A stretch of 64,000 nucleotides of DNA from a bacterium (GCA_018780265.1 JADMJV010000032.1:84463-148462), one strand, 5' to 3'; counted from the stretch's first letter, positions 32,769-42,249 are shown. Notes: generated from the letters alone by a model not told the origin. A program made the numbers and translations.

Positions 32769-33860
32769 ATGAGTGATCCCAAGTCGACAGCCCCAGAGTC
32801 CACCCCTATAATCAAAATCGTGAGACACAGCCTCGTGAACGATGTGATATTTAAGATCGTCTTTGGCTCCACGGAGAATGCGCCAATTTTGAGGGCCCTG
32901 CTAAACGCCATTTTGGGTCTGTCCGGGCCCGATCGTATCCAGGAGGTGCAGATCAGCAATCCATACGGAGAGAAGAAGCGCATCGACGAGAAGGAGATCA
33001 TCCTGGACATCAAGGCTCGCGACGGCGAGGACAGGCGATACAACGTAGAGGTTCAACTGAACCGAGAGCCCAATTACGTCGAACGTTCCCTCCACTACCT
33101 GGCCCGGCTCTTCAGCGAGCAGGTGGGCAAGGGCGAACCCTACACAACCATTCGACGCACGGTAGGTATTTCGATCCTGGACTTCAAACTGTTTGAGGAC
33201 CGGACTGACCTGCATAGCACCTATCGCTTATACGACACACAACACAGCCACGAACTGACGGACGTTCTCGAGATTCATTATCTTGAGCTGTCCAAGTTTG
33301 ACCAGTACAAACTACACGGAGATCGGACGCCCCTGGAGAAGTGGCTGCATATCCTCAAGTTTGGGGAGATCTATGAAAGAGGCCTGGAGCCTCTTCCCCA
33401 ACAATTGGCTAGCGAGGAGGGGATAGTAATGGCCCTGGATGCAATGAAGCGTGCCTACGCGGACGATGAGGTTCGCGAGATGATAGAAGCCAGACTCAAG
33501 GCCCAAAGCATAGAGGCCACCCGCCGAGAAGTCTACGAGGCAGCGGAGCGTAAAGCCGAGGCAGCGGAGCAGAAGGCCGAGGCAGCCGAGCAGAAGGCCG
33601 AGGCAGCCGAGCAGAAGGCCGAAGCAGCGGAGCAGAAGGCCGAAGCAGCGGAGCAGAAGGCCGAGGTAGCGGAGCAGAAGGCCGAGGTAGCGGAGCAGAA
33701 GGCCGAGGAGACGATGCGAGAGGCCGAGGAGACGATGCGAGAGGCCGAGGAGACGATGCGAGAGGCTCGGCAAGAATCCAAAAGGGCGAAGCGGCGGATG
33801 CAAGAGACCGAAGCCAGACTGGCCGAGTTAGAGGAGAAAATCCGAGAAATTGAGGGATAG
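32769..33860 (+). CDS. Rpn/PD-(D/E)XK-family nuclease with coiled-coil repeat tail
   Basis: 363 residues. The N-terminal two-thirds match the Rpn / PD-(D/E)XK nuclease-family transposase group: HSLVNDVIFKIVFG, then EIILDIKARDGEDRRYNVEV with the catalytic D and E-x-Q (VEVQLN), then RSLHYLARLFSEQVGKGEPY and TVGISILDFKLF. The C-terminal 110 residues are a charged coiled coil built from seven-residue units AEAAEQK and EETMREA, encoded by 21-bp tandem repeats. Known family role: RecA-independent recombination via DNA cleavage; nuclease toxicity is reported for some. An AGAGGAGGT-like ribosome binding site precedes the ATG. Confidence 0.88.
   Translation: MSDPKSTAPESTPIIKIVRHSLVNDVIFKIVFGSTENAPILRALLNAILGLSGPDRIQEVQISNPYGEKKRIDEKEIILDIKARDGEDRRYNVEVQLNREPNYVERSLHYLARLFSEQVGKGEPYTTIRRTVGISILDFKLFEDRTDLHSTYRLYDTQHSHELTDVLEIHYLELSKFDQYKLHGDRTPLEKWLHILKFGEIYERGLEPLPQQLASEEGIVMALDAMKRAYADDEVREMIEARLKAQSIEATRREVYEAAERKAEAAEQKAEAAEQKAEAAEQKAEAAEQKAEAAEQKAEVAEQKAEVAEQKAEETMREAEETMREAEETMREARQESKRAKRRMQETEARLAELEEKIREIEG
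33537..33767 (+). repeat. Eleven in-frame 21-bp tandem repeats
   Basis: Eight units of the GAG GCA GCG GAG type (AEAAEQK coding), of which the first is variant, followed by three near-identical units coding EETMREA. They are in frame in the Rpn-family gene and preserve a seven-residue heptad coiled coil. Near-identity of units implies recent slippage expansion; copy number probably varies between strains. Confidence 0.9.
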
Positions 33861-33883
33861 CGGACGATGCCTTCTTGATGAGG

Positions 33884-34006
33884 TCAGCCGATCGCTCCCA
33901 GATGGGCTTCCCGCTTGTCTCGTCTGTGATTGTCCTGAGCCGCGTCGGCCTGCTCCTGCTGCTCGACCATGCGGTCCAGCTGGCGTAGATAAACGGTTTC
34001 ACGCAT
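33884..34006 (-). CDS. Possible small charged helical protein
   Basis: 40 residues (MRETVYLRQLDRMVEQQEQ at the start, ending REAHLGAIG). Composition and codon use look coding and the chain would be one amphipathic helix, but no clear ribosome binding site is present and the frame is open about 50 bases upstream of the ATG. It lies 54 bases downstream of the HEAT-repeat gene on the same strand. May be the end of a lost gene. Otherwise nothing is visible in 33861-34060. Confidence 0.3.
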   Translation of the reverse strand: MRETVYLRQLDRMVEQQEQADAAQDNHRRDKREAHLGAIG

Positions 34007-34060
34007 CCAAAGAGCGCGCCCAACCAGGGTCGGAGTGGCAGCGTCGTGAGCTTACGTTGC

Positions 34061-35287
34061 CTAAGGCCCCTCAAGCTCTTTGCGAAGCTGAAGTGTCGCC
34101 CGCGATGGCGATGCCCCGGCAGCTGCTTGCAGTACGGCTTGAGGGCCCATCAACCGGCCCTGGGCCAACAGGGCCTGGCGGGCACCGTCACCGGCAAACC
34201 AGTGGCGATCCCCCAGCATCTTGACCAGACTGGGCAGCAGAGGGGTCAGATCCATTCCCTCCTTAGCCCGGGCGGCCAACGCCTGGGCCACGCAGCCGCT
34301 GACATCGGCCCTGGCTTCCAGCAGCCGCTCCAGCTGGGAAACGGCCTCCGGCTCCAGCCGCGCCGAACGGGTCAAATAGCGGGTGAGATCGTCGGCGAAA
34401 TAGCTCTCCACGTAGCAACTGCGCGGCCCCGTCAGGGCTGCCATCATCTGCGCTAAAGCCGGCTTCAAGTCCAGCCCCGCCCGGGCCATCGCCTGGTAGC
34501 ACTGACTGACCAGATAGCGTTCCTGCTCCCCCTTCAGGCCCCAGCCGGGCGCCATGGCCTCTACCAAGAAGGGTTGCAGGTGACCTGCCTCGATAGCCTG
34601 GAGTAAAATTACTCCGGCATCGTCGGCATACCCCTCTTCATCGTGCAGCAAAAGCTGAACCAGTAATGGAAAGCAGCTCTCAATGGCGGCCTGGGCGGCC
34701 ACCTTGCGCAGCAGCCCCAGGCTGTAATATCGGGTGGCCCGGTCGCTTTCCAGCAGTTGTCTCACTTCGGCCACGATCGGGTCGCCTTGGGTGCCCCACT
34801 GCTTGACCAGACTCTCAAGCCCTTTGAGTGCGCGTTGGCGGGTTTCCACCTCGGGGTGGCCCAGCAGGCCGCGCAGCAGTTTCAGTTCGCTGTCGCTCTG
34901 GTAACCTTGCTGGCCCAACCAGGCTACCCCTTGGACCGCTCGGCTGCGCAGTTCCTCGTCGGGATGTTGACACAACTCCCGCAGAGGCTGGGCCAGCGGC
35001 ACAGGATCCAGTCCCTCGCTGTGAACGATGGCCAGAATGGCCCGGCCGCGCACATCCGCCGGAGCCTGCCTGAGGATCTGCTCCAGGGGGGCAGTTTCTT
35101 TGTTGTCTACCCAATGCCTCAGCAGAATCTGAGCCGCCAGTTGACGCGTCGACCTCTCCGGGTCGTCCAGTCTACCCCGCAAGCACTCCAGCAGCGGCCC
35201 AGGTGGGACGCCCGAGGCAGACAGCGCCTGCAAGAGCCTGCTCGCGCACCAGCGGGTCGACGTGTCCAATCCAACCGCGTAGCGCAC
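34061..35287 (-). CDS. HEAT-repeat protein, C-terminal part (probably continuous with the next gene)
   Basis: 408 residues of HEAT-type helical hairpins: DDPERSTRQLAAQILLRHW, HPDEELRSRAVQGVAWLG, HPEVETRQRALKGLESLV, ESDRATRYYSLGLLRKVA. The N-terminal 25 residues of this frame are not HEAT-like, while from about 35230 downwards it continues exactly where the overlapping upstream frame loses its repeat pattern. So this is most simply the second part of one roughly 880-residue gene split by a frameshift. Function unknown; HEAT arrays are protein-interaction scaffolds. Confidence 0.7.
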   Translation of the reverse strand: MRYAVGLDTSTRWCASRLLQALSASGVPPGPLLECLRGRLDDPERSTRQLAAQILLRHWVDNKETAPLEQILRQAPADVRGRAILAIVHSEGLDPVPLAQPLRELCQHPDEELRSRAVQGVAWLGQQGYQSDSELKLLRGLLGHPEVETRQRALKGLESLVKQWGTQGDPIVAEVRQLLESDRATRYYSLGLLRKVAAQAAIESCFPLLVQLLLHDEEGYADDAGVILLQAIEAGHLQPFLVEAMAPGWGLKGEQERYLVSQCYQAMARAGLDLKPALAQMMAALTGPRSCYVESYFADDLTRYLTRSARLEPEAVSQLERLLEARADVSGCVAQALAARAKEGMDLTPLLPSLVKMLGDRHWFAGDGARQALLAQGRLMGPQAVLQAAAGASPSRATLQLRKELEGP

Positions 35288-36728
35288 TCCAGTCGCCGGC
35301 TTGCAAGGCTTGCTCGCTGAGGGCGTGAGCCGTATCCTGGCGCAGGTAGTCTTGAAAGTGCTCCAGCATCTGCGGGTTGGCCTTAGGGTCGGCCAAACGA
35401 ACTACCTCAATTTCGATGTCCGGCCGCATATCCTCATACTCTTCGCTATAAGACACGCTGTACCGAGCCTGGCACTCGGGGCAATGGCGCGAGCCCGAAG
35501 CTTCGTAACTCTGCTGAGGCAAAAGTCGTTCCAGACTTTTGGGCAGGTCATAGGTTGTCGTGCAGTGCACCCGTCGGGGAATGAATCTGCAGATGGTGCA
35601 GGCCCAGTGGTGCCGCCCGGCGGCGGCCTCCCCACAAGCGCTCAGCAATCGGCACATGGAGGCGCCCGGGCGGGTCACGGTTTGAAGAAGGCCCTGGACC
35701 TGGGCAGCTTTGTCAGCGCTGCCGTGCATCCACCAGTAAAGATATTGGCAAACCTCGTTTTGCTGTTCTGATTTGGACAACTGCCGACGAAGACCCTCCA
35801 GAGACTCCGGATGCACTTTTCTCCCCTGGCGTTGACCCGAGGCCAAGCCTTGCCCGGCAAAGCGGCGCAAGCTCTCGTCTGGGTCAAACAATCGGTCTAG
35901 CAGGCGCTGCACCAGTTGGCTGTCATCGAGGGAGCGGCTGTTGAGCAAAACGCACAGGGCCTGAGTGGCTCCCAATCGCACCTGCGGGGCCTGGTGCTGC
36001 AGACACGGGTCTAAAGCGGACCATCTCCCTTGCCGTCCTTGCTGAAAACACAAACAGTAGGCGCTCAGCCGCTGCACCTCAGGGTCTGGAGCGGTCAGGC
36101 CCTCACTCAAGGCTCTCCAGGCGCCCTCAAGGTCCACGTCCGCTTCTACCAACCAAAGCATCGTGCCCAGTGCCTGAGGGCGGTCCTTGCAGCTTGTCAG
36201 CCAGACCACCGAGGGCGTCAGGTCCAGTCGCTTGTGCAGGCCTCCAATCACCATGTCCCTCAACAAGGTTGGCAATATTTCCCGGGTCTCGGGCCGGGCC
36301 GAAACTGTCTCAAAAATCTGGCTCAACTGCCCGGGATGAAGCAGGCAATAGCTACTGATCAGGCCGTGCCAGGGACCTGGTTCCTGGAGCAGTTGACTCA
36401 ATTCTTCCAGGCTCAGCCTGGAGACGTACGGCGCCAACCCTTTGACCAGGTAGGGGCGAAACTCGGGGTCTTTCAACATTCGGCACAGGCTCGCCAGATC
36501 GTGCCCGTTCAGATAGTGTCGGGCCACCGCCTGGGCCAGTGGTTCCATCACTGGCACCTGATGGCTTTCCAGGTAGGCCTGACGGATTACGGCAAGAAAC
36601 GGCCCCAGATCCGTGCCAGCCTCGGCCGCCTTGAGAACCACCCGGGCCGCGCCTTCCCATTTCGCCAGCGAGTCCAACTGATGGACCTGAAGCGTGGCCA
36701 CCGCGCTGCTCAGGGGGATCTCTGCCAT
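35172..36728 (-). CDS. HEAT-repeat protein with zinc-ribbon, N-terminal part
   Basis: 518 residues. The first about 330 are helical repeats (APDPEVQRLSAYCLCF, QAPQVRLGATQALCVLL, DPDESLRRFAGQGLASG). A Cys-rich insert follows with WACTICRF, HCTTTYD and HCPECQARYSV, which would bind zinc. HEAT units resume (HVDPLVREQALAGAVCLG) and then the frame degenerates into RPTWAAAGVLAG before its stop. The repeat pattern continues in the other frame at 34061-35287, indicating a frameshift near 35215-35235. Likely same transcript as the upstream neighbours on the minus strand. Confidence 0.72.
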   Translation of the reverse strand: MAEIPLSSAVATLQVHQLDSLAKWEGAARVVLKAAEAGTDLGPFLAVIRQAYLESHQVPVMEPLAQAVARHYLNGHDLASLCRMLKDPEFRPYLVKGLAPYVSRLSLEELSQLLQEPGPWHGLISSYCLLHPGQLSQIFETVSARPETREILPTLLRDMVIGGLHKRLDLTPSVVWLTSCKDRPQALGTMLWLVEADVDLEGAWRALSEGLTAPDPEVQRLSAYCLCFQQGRQGRWSALDPCLQHQAPQVRLGATQALCVLLNSRSLDDSQLVQRLLDRLFDPDESLRRFAGQGLASGQRQGRKVHPESLEGLRRQLSKSEQQNEVCQYLYWWMHGSADKAAQVQGLLQTVTRPGASMCRLLSACGEAAAGRHHWACTICRFIPRRVHCTTTYDLPKSLERLLPQQSYEASGSRHCPECQARYSVSYSEEYEDMRPDIEIEVVRLADPKANPQMLEHFQDYLRQDTAHALSEQALQAGDWSALRGWIGHVDPLVREQALAGAVCLGRPTWAAAGVLAG

Positions 36729-36889
36729 ACCTGCAAGAGTTCTGACAATCCTGGTGAACGACCTTGCAGCCAGGCTATCAACTCTGAGCGGCCTATCGCT
36801 CAGTGGACAGGCGGAAGTTGACGCCGCTTACCACCAGAATCACCTAGGAGCAAGGCGGCCGCCTGTCGCCAGACCGAAAAGACAAAATT

Positions 36890-38560
36890 CTAGCGAGCTT
36901 CAAAGGTAACGACTCCATGAGCCCTCTCTCCTTCGAATTGGGCAAAGACGTTAACCTTGCCCGGCTTGACCATGAGGTCTCCCACAAAACGGTCCCCTTC
37001 CAACTGGAGAGCGTTGTCCCAATCGTCGATAAATACTGTGCGCGCGCCGGGAATCTCCAGCTCAAAATGCTGCTTTCCGGCGCTCAACTGGCTGGCGGTC
37101 GGGCTGAAAACGTGCCCGCCTTTGGTTTGAAACAGCGAACTGGTCTGAGCATAGCCGTCAGGCTGCCCGCTGAGGGCCTCGATGGTGTATTCCAATACCC
37201 CATTCATGTAGTCCTCGCCGGCCTTGCTGGCGAACACAAGCAAACGAAACTTGCCCTTGCGCGGGGCCATTACGTTGACCAAAATGCGGTTGTCGTCGCG
37301 GTCCACCATGGTGGTATTTTCCTCTACCGTGGACTGCTCCGACTCCAGCCGTGCACTCAAAACCACTTCATCTGGGGCCCGGAGTTCCACCACCGCGCGC
37401 GGGTCGGCCTCGAGCGAACCCACCTGTTGCACCACTTTCAATCCCAGGTCGTAGAATTTCGGCTGTTTCTTGGGTCGGCTCAAGAACTCTTTGCGAGTAA
37501 TTGGCGGCAGCAGCAACTGCCAACGAGATTCGGTGGGGAAATGAGTGGCCAACAACTGCTCGGCCGGGGGCTCGAAATAATAGGGATTAAATTCTTTGTG
37601 AAACTTACGGTCCTCCCCCAGGCTGCCGGCCCCCCAGGTGGCTTCGATCAGTCGCCAGCCCTGGGGCAATTTGACGGCGTTCCAGGCGTGATTCTCCTCC
37701 TCGGTGGGATCAGCGTCGCAGCCGCTGGCATAGCCCGGCACGATTTCAACCTTAAGACCAGCCTGTTTCCCCAGCGCATGCACCAGTTTGGAATAGCCGT
37801 CGCAAACGGCCAATCGCCTTTGTAACGAGGTCTCAGGAGAGCCGTCAGGGTAGTTTCCAGAGAAAAATGAGTCCGCGTCATAGGCAATGCGGTCGGTGAC
37901 CCAGCGGTAGATGGCCCGAATCTTCTCCTCGTCATTCTGAGCCGGCTTGACCAGGTAGTGGGCCAGCGTCGCCACCTCTTTCTCCATCTCGGGTGGCGTG
38001 GCCAGGGCGTATGCATCGATTTTGGCGTATTTGTTGGGCTCCTCTCGATGACCGGGGATGCCCATTTGGGGAGGGGGTTTCACCAGGGGCGTCTCGGCGT
38101 CGACCGGCGTTTCGCTTACTTCCGGCGTCGGGCTCGCCAGCGGTGTCTCGACTACCAGGTGTTTTGGCATTGGTGTCGCTGGTGCCACGGGAGTGACCAA
38201 CGGGGTGGGAGTGGCCCGAGGAGCAGGTGCCGGAGCGGAGCGAAAATAGGTCAGGGTGCCGGCGATCAGTATCTGGAAGAACAGCAAGAACCGAAAAAAC
38301 CAGGTCCACTTGTGACGGATCTTCTTGAGCTTGTGACTCAACCAGAAGGGCGGTACCACCAGCGCCAGAATCACCAAACCGATACCGGTTTGGCGCAGCC
38401 GTTCGGCTTCACACCAGCCCTCCAGGTTGGAAACCAGCCACGGCACCAGTCGCCCCGCCAGGTAATAGCCATTTCCACAGGCCAGAGCCACCCCGCCCAG
38501 AAATGTGCCGACCGACGCGCGAGAAGCCATCGATATGATTTCTGGCTCCCGAATTCTCAC
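36890..38560 (-). CDS. Membrane-anchored transglutaminase-like protein (KY-type)
   Basis: 556 residues. Two hydrophobic segments near the N-terminus (about 18-42 and 57-75, plus a third at 88-104) are followed by a Pro/Thr-rich linker (about 108-165) and a transglutaminase-like core: C253 in LAVCDGYSKLV, H291 in ENHAWNAVKL and acidic E306 in LIEATWG. The Asp usually at the third position is Glu here. The arrangement resembles the KY (kyphoscoliosis peptidase) group, with a C-terminal beta-rich part. Probably a cell-envelope peptidase or cross-linker facing outside. The start may be the GTG at 38560 or the ATG at 38527. Confidence 0.8.
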   Translation of the reverse strand: MRIREPEIISMASRASVGTFLGGVALACGNGYYLAGRLVPWLVSNLEGWCEAERLRQTGIGLVILALVVPPFWLSHKLKKIRHKWTWFFRFLLFFQILIAGTLTYFRSAPAPAPRATPTPLVTPVAPATPMPKHLVVETPLASPTPEVSETPVDAETPLVKPPPQMGIPGHREEPNKYAKIDAYALATPPEMEKEVATLAHYLVKPAQNDEEKIRAIYRWVTDRIAYDADSFFSGNYPDGSPETSLQRRLAVCDGYSKLVHALGKQAGLKVEIVPGYASGCDADPTEEENHAWNAVKLPQGWRLIEATWGAGSLGEDRKFHKEFNPYYFEPPAEQLLATHFPTESRWQLLLPPITRKEFLSRPKKQPKFYDLGLKVVQQVGSLEADPRAVVELRAPDEVVLSARLESEQSTVEENTTMVDRDDNRILVNVMAPRKGKFRLLVFASKAGEDYMNGVLEYTIEALSGQPDGYAQTSSLFQTKGGHVFSPTASQLSAGKQHFELEIPGARTVFIDDWDNALQLEGDRFVGDLMVKPGKVNVFAQFEGERAHGVVTFEAR

Positions 38561-38629
38561 CCTGCCCGGAGCAAAATGTTCGTGGCCAAACCTGGATGGG
38601 GTAGCCGGCCTGTACGCCGGCGGCCCGGT

Positions 38630-39274
38630 CTATTTTGGTTCGGGGTGATAAGCCTTGATTACGCCCTTGGTCTTCTGGGCCTGGCTGGAGCCGTCCTCAT
38701 TCTTGGCGGTTCCGTTGCCGAAGTGCAGGACTCGCTCGGTTACCGGGCTGCCCTCGGGGGCGTTCTGCTCGAGGACGGTGATGTTGCCCTTGCCGTCGTT
38801 GCTCACCACAATAGCGGTGTGGTGGGGGCGTGAGTTGGTTTCTTCGTTCCAACTGCCGTCGGCCTTGGTGTCGCGAGTGGTGTTCTCGTAGTTGCGGAAC
38901 TGCAGCACGTCGCCGGGCTTCGACTCGTTGAGCGGCACCGGCTTGCCCCACTTGTAGTCGGCGTTGGGGGTGACGCGGCCGTAGTCGCTGGCGCTCTTCA
39001 TGCCGTTCTGCTTTAAGGCCTCATCGGCCAGCGTGAAGCACTCTCCATTGCCGTCCACGGTGCCTTTCTTGTCCTGAGCATACTTCAAAACGGGGGCGCC
39101 GGTGTCGGCCGTAGCGCTGGTTTGCACGGTGCCAACATTGGTGGGTGCGCCCAAAGTACGGTCGGCGGCCTGGCTCGCGAATTGCGCCGGGCTGACGTTT
39201 TGCGCGGGCGCCTGCCGGGGGGTGGGGGCCACCGTTTGAACAGTGCCGGTTGAAATGTTGGGGATGCTTGCCAT
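38630..39274 (-). CDS. CHAP/NlpC-like cysteine peptidase-type protein
   Basis: 214 residues without a classical signal peptide. A low-complexity N-terminus (PTPRQAPAQNVSPAQ) precedes a papain-like core: C79 in GNGECFTLADEAL, PGDVLQFRNYE, and His in SRPHHTAIVVSND followed by ITVLEQN. This order (Cys, GDVLxF, HxAIV, ExN) is that of CHAP/NlpC-P60 peptidoglycan hydrolases and amidases. It is 70 bases upstream of the transglutaminase-like gene on the same strand, so both may act on the envelope or be secreted together. The substrate is inferred only. Confidence 0.65.
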   Translation of the reverse strand: MASIPNISTGTVQTVAPTPRQAPAQNVSPAQFASQAADRTLGAPTNVGTVQTSATADTGAPVLKYAQDKKGTVDGNGECFTLADEALKQNGMKSASDYGRVTPNADYKWGKPVPLNESKPGDVLQFRNYENTTRDTKADGSWNEETNSRPHHTAIVVSNDGKGNITVLEQNAPEGSPVTERVLHFGNGTAKNEDGSSQAQKTKGVIKAYHPEPK

Positions 39275-39564
39275 TGCCTCAGGCCTCCTTGGTAAGTCTC
39301 TACCAGCAGACTACCCTTGACGAATTACTGGAGGATTACCAAGGCTCGGTATTTGTGAACGGCAGGTAAACTGATTTCAGGAATTTTTCAGATCCGGGTG
39401 ATGTCTTGGAAAGCCCGAGCACACCACCCTCAATTACAGACCCATGGGCGTTTTCTGGTCGAGCGGGAACTTCTGCGAAAATGAGCGAATTTTGAGCGAA
39501 CCTTGAAGCAACGCTGAGTGGGGCCAGCTATGCTCAACTTGCAAGAAAACGTGGGGAGGTAGTT

Positions 39565-40206
39565 GTGAACCAAATTTCGCGTGTTTTGTTAGTCGGCGGC
39601 CTGGCCGCTCTGGTTTGCCTGCCGGTGAGCGCGCGCCCCGGTGGCGGCGCCCGGTCGGGTGCTGGCGGCTTTTCGAGCAGCCGGACCCGCACCGGCGCGG
39701 CCGGCAATACCCGCAATTACCAGGGCAGCACTACCCGCACCGCTCCCGGCACCTGGAACACCCAGGGTACCGTGACCGGCGCCCGTGGCAACACTGGCAC
39801 CGTGCATCAAACCACCACCCGCAACGGCCAGGGCTCCTGGTCCAGCCAGGGTACGGTCACCGGGCCCAATGGTCAGAGCGGAACCTATCAGACCAACACC
39901 GGTCGCACCGCCCCCGGCTCGTGGTCTACCACGGGCAGCGCCACCGGTCCAAAAGGCAATACCAGCACCTACCAGGGCAGCACCACTCGCAGCGCGCCCG
40001 GCACCTGGAGCACCCAAGGTAGCGCCACCGGCCCCAAGGGCAACACCTCCACTTAAGAGGGCGCCACCACCATCGAACCCGGTAGCTCTACCAGTCAGGG
40101 TAAGGTGACCGGACCCAACGGCAAATCCGCGCCCGTCAGTTCCAGCGCTAAATGGCAGTTTGTCAACGGCCGTTGGGTCAACATGGTCAGCTTCCCGCGT
40201 CCTTAA
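39565..40206 (+). pseudogene. Secreted repeat protein with an in-frame TAA
   Basis: GTG start with GGGGAGG 4 bases upstream and a signal peptide (MNQISRVLLVGGLAALVCLP, cleavage near SARPGG). The mature protein is built from Gly/Ser/Thr-rich units of the type TYQGSTTRSAPGTWSTQG and SATGPKGN. At 40054-40056 a unit reads T-stop-EG where the others read TYQG, so a Tyr codon has become TAA. The frame then continues with repeat-like sequence (VTGPNGKSAP) and a conserved-looking end, WQFVNGRWVNMVSFPRP. The protein is either cut to 163 residues or the gene is newly inactivated. Surface or matrix protein by composition. Confidence 0.7.
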
Positions 40207-40329
40207 CCGAGACGCCGATGCATCAGTTTTGGCTAGATGTAGGAGGCGGAGGTGTCGCTGACAGTCGCCCCTTTGCTGAGCGGAACTGGGCAAAGCTCGT
40301 TTCGGAGCTGCTTTGCCGCCCCCCCGAGT

Positions 40330-42249
40330 TTACGGGGCCCGCAGGGCACACGAGCCCCCCGGGAAATCGTGCGAGCCGGTCAGGGCGGGCAGGTCGCCGC
40401 GGGTAGCCAGGGCCAGGTAGCGATCGCCCTGGCAAAAGACCAGCCGATCTTCCAACAGCCCCTGCAAGATTTGGTCCAGCACTTGCTCTTCCAACTTTAA
40501 CTGGTTTACCAGGCCCTGGCGGGATTGGGCGGCATCGCAAGCCAGGTAGACCTGGCGCGCGATCCCCGTCAACAGGTGTCGCCTTCGCGGGGCTGCGGAC
40601 CGGGTGTCCAAAATCTCCAGTTGCTCGTCCCGATCCTGCATACTCAAAATCACGGGCAGTCCCCCCGATTCGAAGCCCAAGGCCCAAGGTCGCAGCAGGC
40701 GGCGTACGCTCTCCAGCCCGGGACCTTCCGCTCCGGTGCGAATCGAGCCGGGTGCGTCTACAAAGAAGTAAGCCAGGTCATTGAGGTCTTCGGGGGCAAA
40801 GGGATAGACTCTGACATAGGCTGGGGCGGGTTGGTGGCGGATGCCATACTCTTCGGCTCTCAGGTGGTAAGGGCTGAAACGATGGTAGCCAATGGGGCAG
40901 ATGGCCGCTGGCGGTTGCAGGTGCTCCAGGCTGGGAATCCACTCGGCCATCTCGGCATACCACTCATCCCGTTCGGCCGGAAAACCGCACAGCATCGACC
41001 AGGATACGCGAATGCCAAGCTCACGGCACCACTTCAGGGTCTGCACATTGGTCACGCCAGTCGTGCCCTTGTCCATCAGGCGCAGCACCTCGTCGTGCAG
41101 GCTCTCCAGCCCCGGCAATACCCATACCGCTCCGGCCCGGGCTAACGCCTCAATATGGCTGCGCTTCAGGTTGGCCTTGGTTTCTACAAACATGCGATAG
41201 TTTCGCTTACCCAATTCGGGCAGCAGGGTCTTGAACGATTCCATTCCCAGAATGTTGTCCACCACCAGAAAGTCCGTCAAATGGTGTCGCCTGCTTAACT
41301 GGTCAAATTCCTCCAGGGCGCGCTCGGGGGTTTTTACTCGAAAGCCCATGCTGCCGCCGTTCAGGCCGCAAAAGGTGCAGTGGTGCTTCTCTCCCCACCA
41401 GCAACCGCGTGACGTTTCTACCGGCAGGGAAGGTCGAATGTGCGGACCCAGGCCGGTCCGGGCCAGTGTCTCAAAATAGTCCTGATAGTCGGGGGTGGCC
41501 AGCGCGTTGAGATTGGCCACACTGGCCCGCGGCACGCCTACCGGCTCCTCGGCGCCGATCACCCCATAGGGCAGTTTTCCCTCCCCCCGGGTGAAGCGGA
41601 CCAGGTCCACGATGAGCAGGTCGGATTCCCCCGAGGCCACAAAGTCTAGCCACTCGCAGTTACGCTTGAGGGCCACCCCCATGACGCCCTCGCAGTTGGC
41701 GCCTCCCAGCATGGTGAGGATGCTGGGGTCCAACTGTTTCAACCGTCGAAGCAGAGCCAGCGAGGCGCAGTGCTGCTGAAAGGTGGAGCTGCAGCCTACC
41801 AGGCGGGCGCCGCTCTGGAGCAGTCGACGGGCCATCTGGTCTACAAACTCCTCGGCCTGGTCACGCAGGTATTGCAGGGTTGTCCAAAGCGTCTCTCGCG
41901 TCAGGCCCAGGTGGCTCAGTAGGGAAAAGTAGATCTCGCGGTGATAGGCCTCGGTGTCTTCTGGACGGGGTCCAAAAGCAACCCGTCCAAAGGTCCATTC
42001 TCCCAGCAAATCCTTGGCTTCACTGGCGCCAATCAAATTGTAGGGCCCCAGGCCCACCCGCCGGGCGAATTCCAGGTTGGCGTAGACGGTCTGACACGGG
42101 ATGTCGGCCTGGCGCAGCGAGGCTTGCAGGCTGCCCAGGGCCAGCGAGGGGCGCTCCAAAATGCCGTAAGGCATCGACACCAACCACACGCGATGAGCGT
42201 CGGGGGGGAAATCTACCCAGGGGCCAGAAGCCGCGTCACAACTACTCAC
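40330..42249 (-). CDS. Cobalamin-dependent radical SAM RiPP maturase (proteusin C-methyltransferase-like), copy 1
   Basis: 639 residues. N-terminal cobalamin-binding-like Rossmann domain (VWLVSMPYGILERPSLALGS; LGGANCEGVMG). The radical SAM core has the cluster motif C283-X7-C291-X2-C294 (RGCWWGEKHHCTFCGLNGG), the hallmark of the RiPP-maturation radical SAM protein 1 family that includes PoyB/PoyC. Those enzymes C-methylate unactivated carbons of peptide cores. The C-terminal about 150 residues look like a peptide-binding/accessory domain. The start is a GTG; a second in-frame GTG 20 codons later matches the other copies better. Outermost maturase of the cluster, divergent from the sulfotransferase. 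Confidence 0.93.
   Translation of the reverse strand: MSSCDAASGPWVDFPPDAHRVWLVSMPYGILERPSLALGSLQASLRQADIPCQTVYANLEFARRVGLGPYNLIGASEAKDLLGEWTFGRVAFGPRPEDTEAYHREIYFSLLSHLGLTRETLWTTLQYLRDQAEEFVDQMARRLLQSGARLVGCSSTFQQHCASLALLRRLKQLDPSILTMLGGANCEGVMGVALKRNCEWLDFVASGESDLLIVDLVRFTRGEGKLPYGVIGAEEPVGVPRASVANLNALATPDYQDYFETLARTGLGPHIRPSLPVETSRGCWWGEKHHCTFCGLNGGSMGFRVKTPERALEEFDQLSRRHHLTDFLVVDNILGMESFKTLLPELGKRNYRMFVETKANLKRSHIEALARAGAVWVLPGLESLHDEVLRLMDKGTTGVTNVQTLKWCRELGIRVSWSMLCGFPAERDEWYAEMAEWIPSLEHLQPPAAICPIGYHRFSPYHLRAEEYGIRHQPAPAYVRVYPFAPEDLNDLAYFFVDAPGSIRTGAEGPGLESVRRLLRPWALGFESGGLPVILSMQDRDEQLEILDTRSAAPRRRHLLTGIARQVYLACDAAQSRQGLVNQLKLEEQVLDQILQGLLEDRLVFCQGDRYLALATRGDLPALTGSHDFPGGSCALRAP

Noticed and set aside
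33537..33767. CRISPR-like tandem repeats
   Set aside because: Units are contiguous without spacers, in frame and encode a coiled coil.
38600..38630. GC-rich palindrome before the transglutaminase gene as a terminator
   Set aside because: Short, no T-run, and GCCGGC palindromes are frequent in DNA of this composition.
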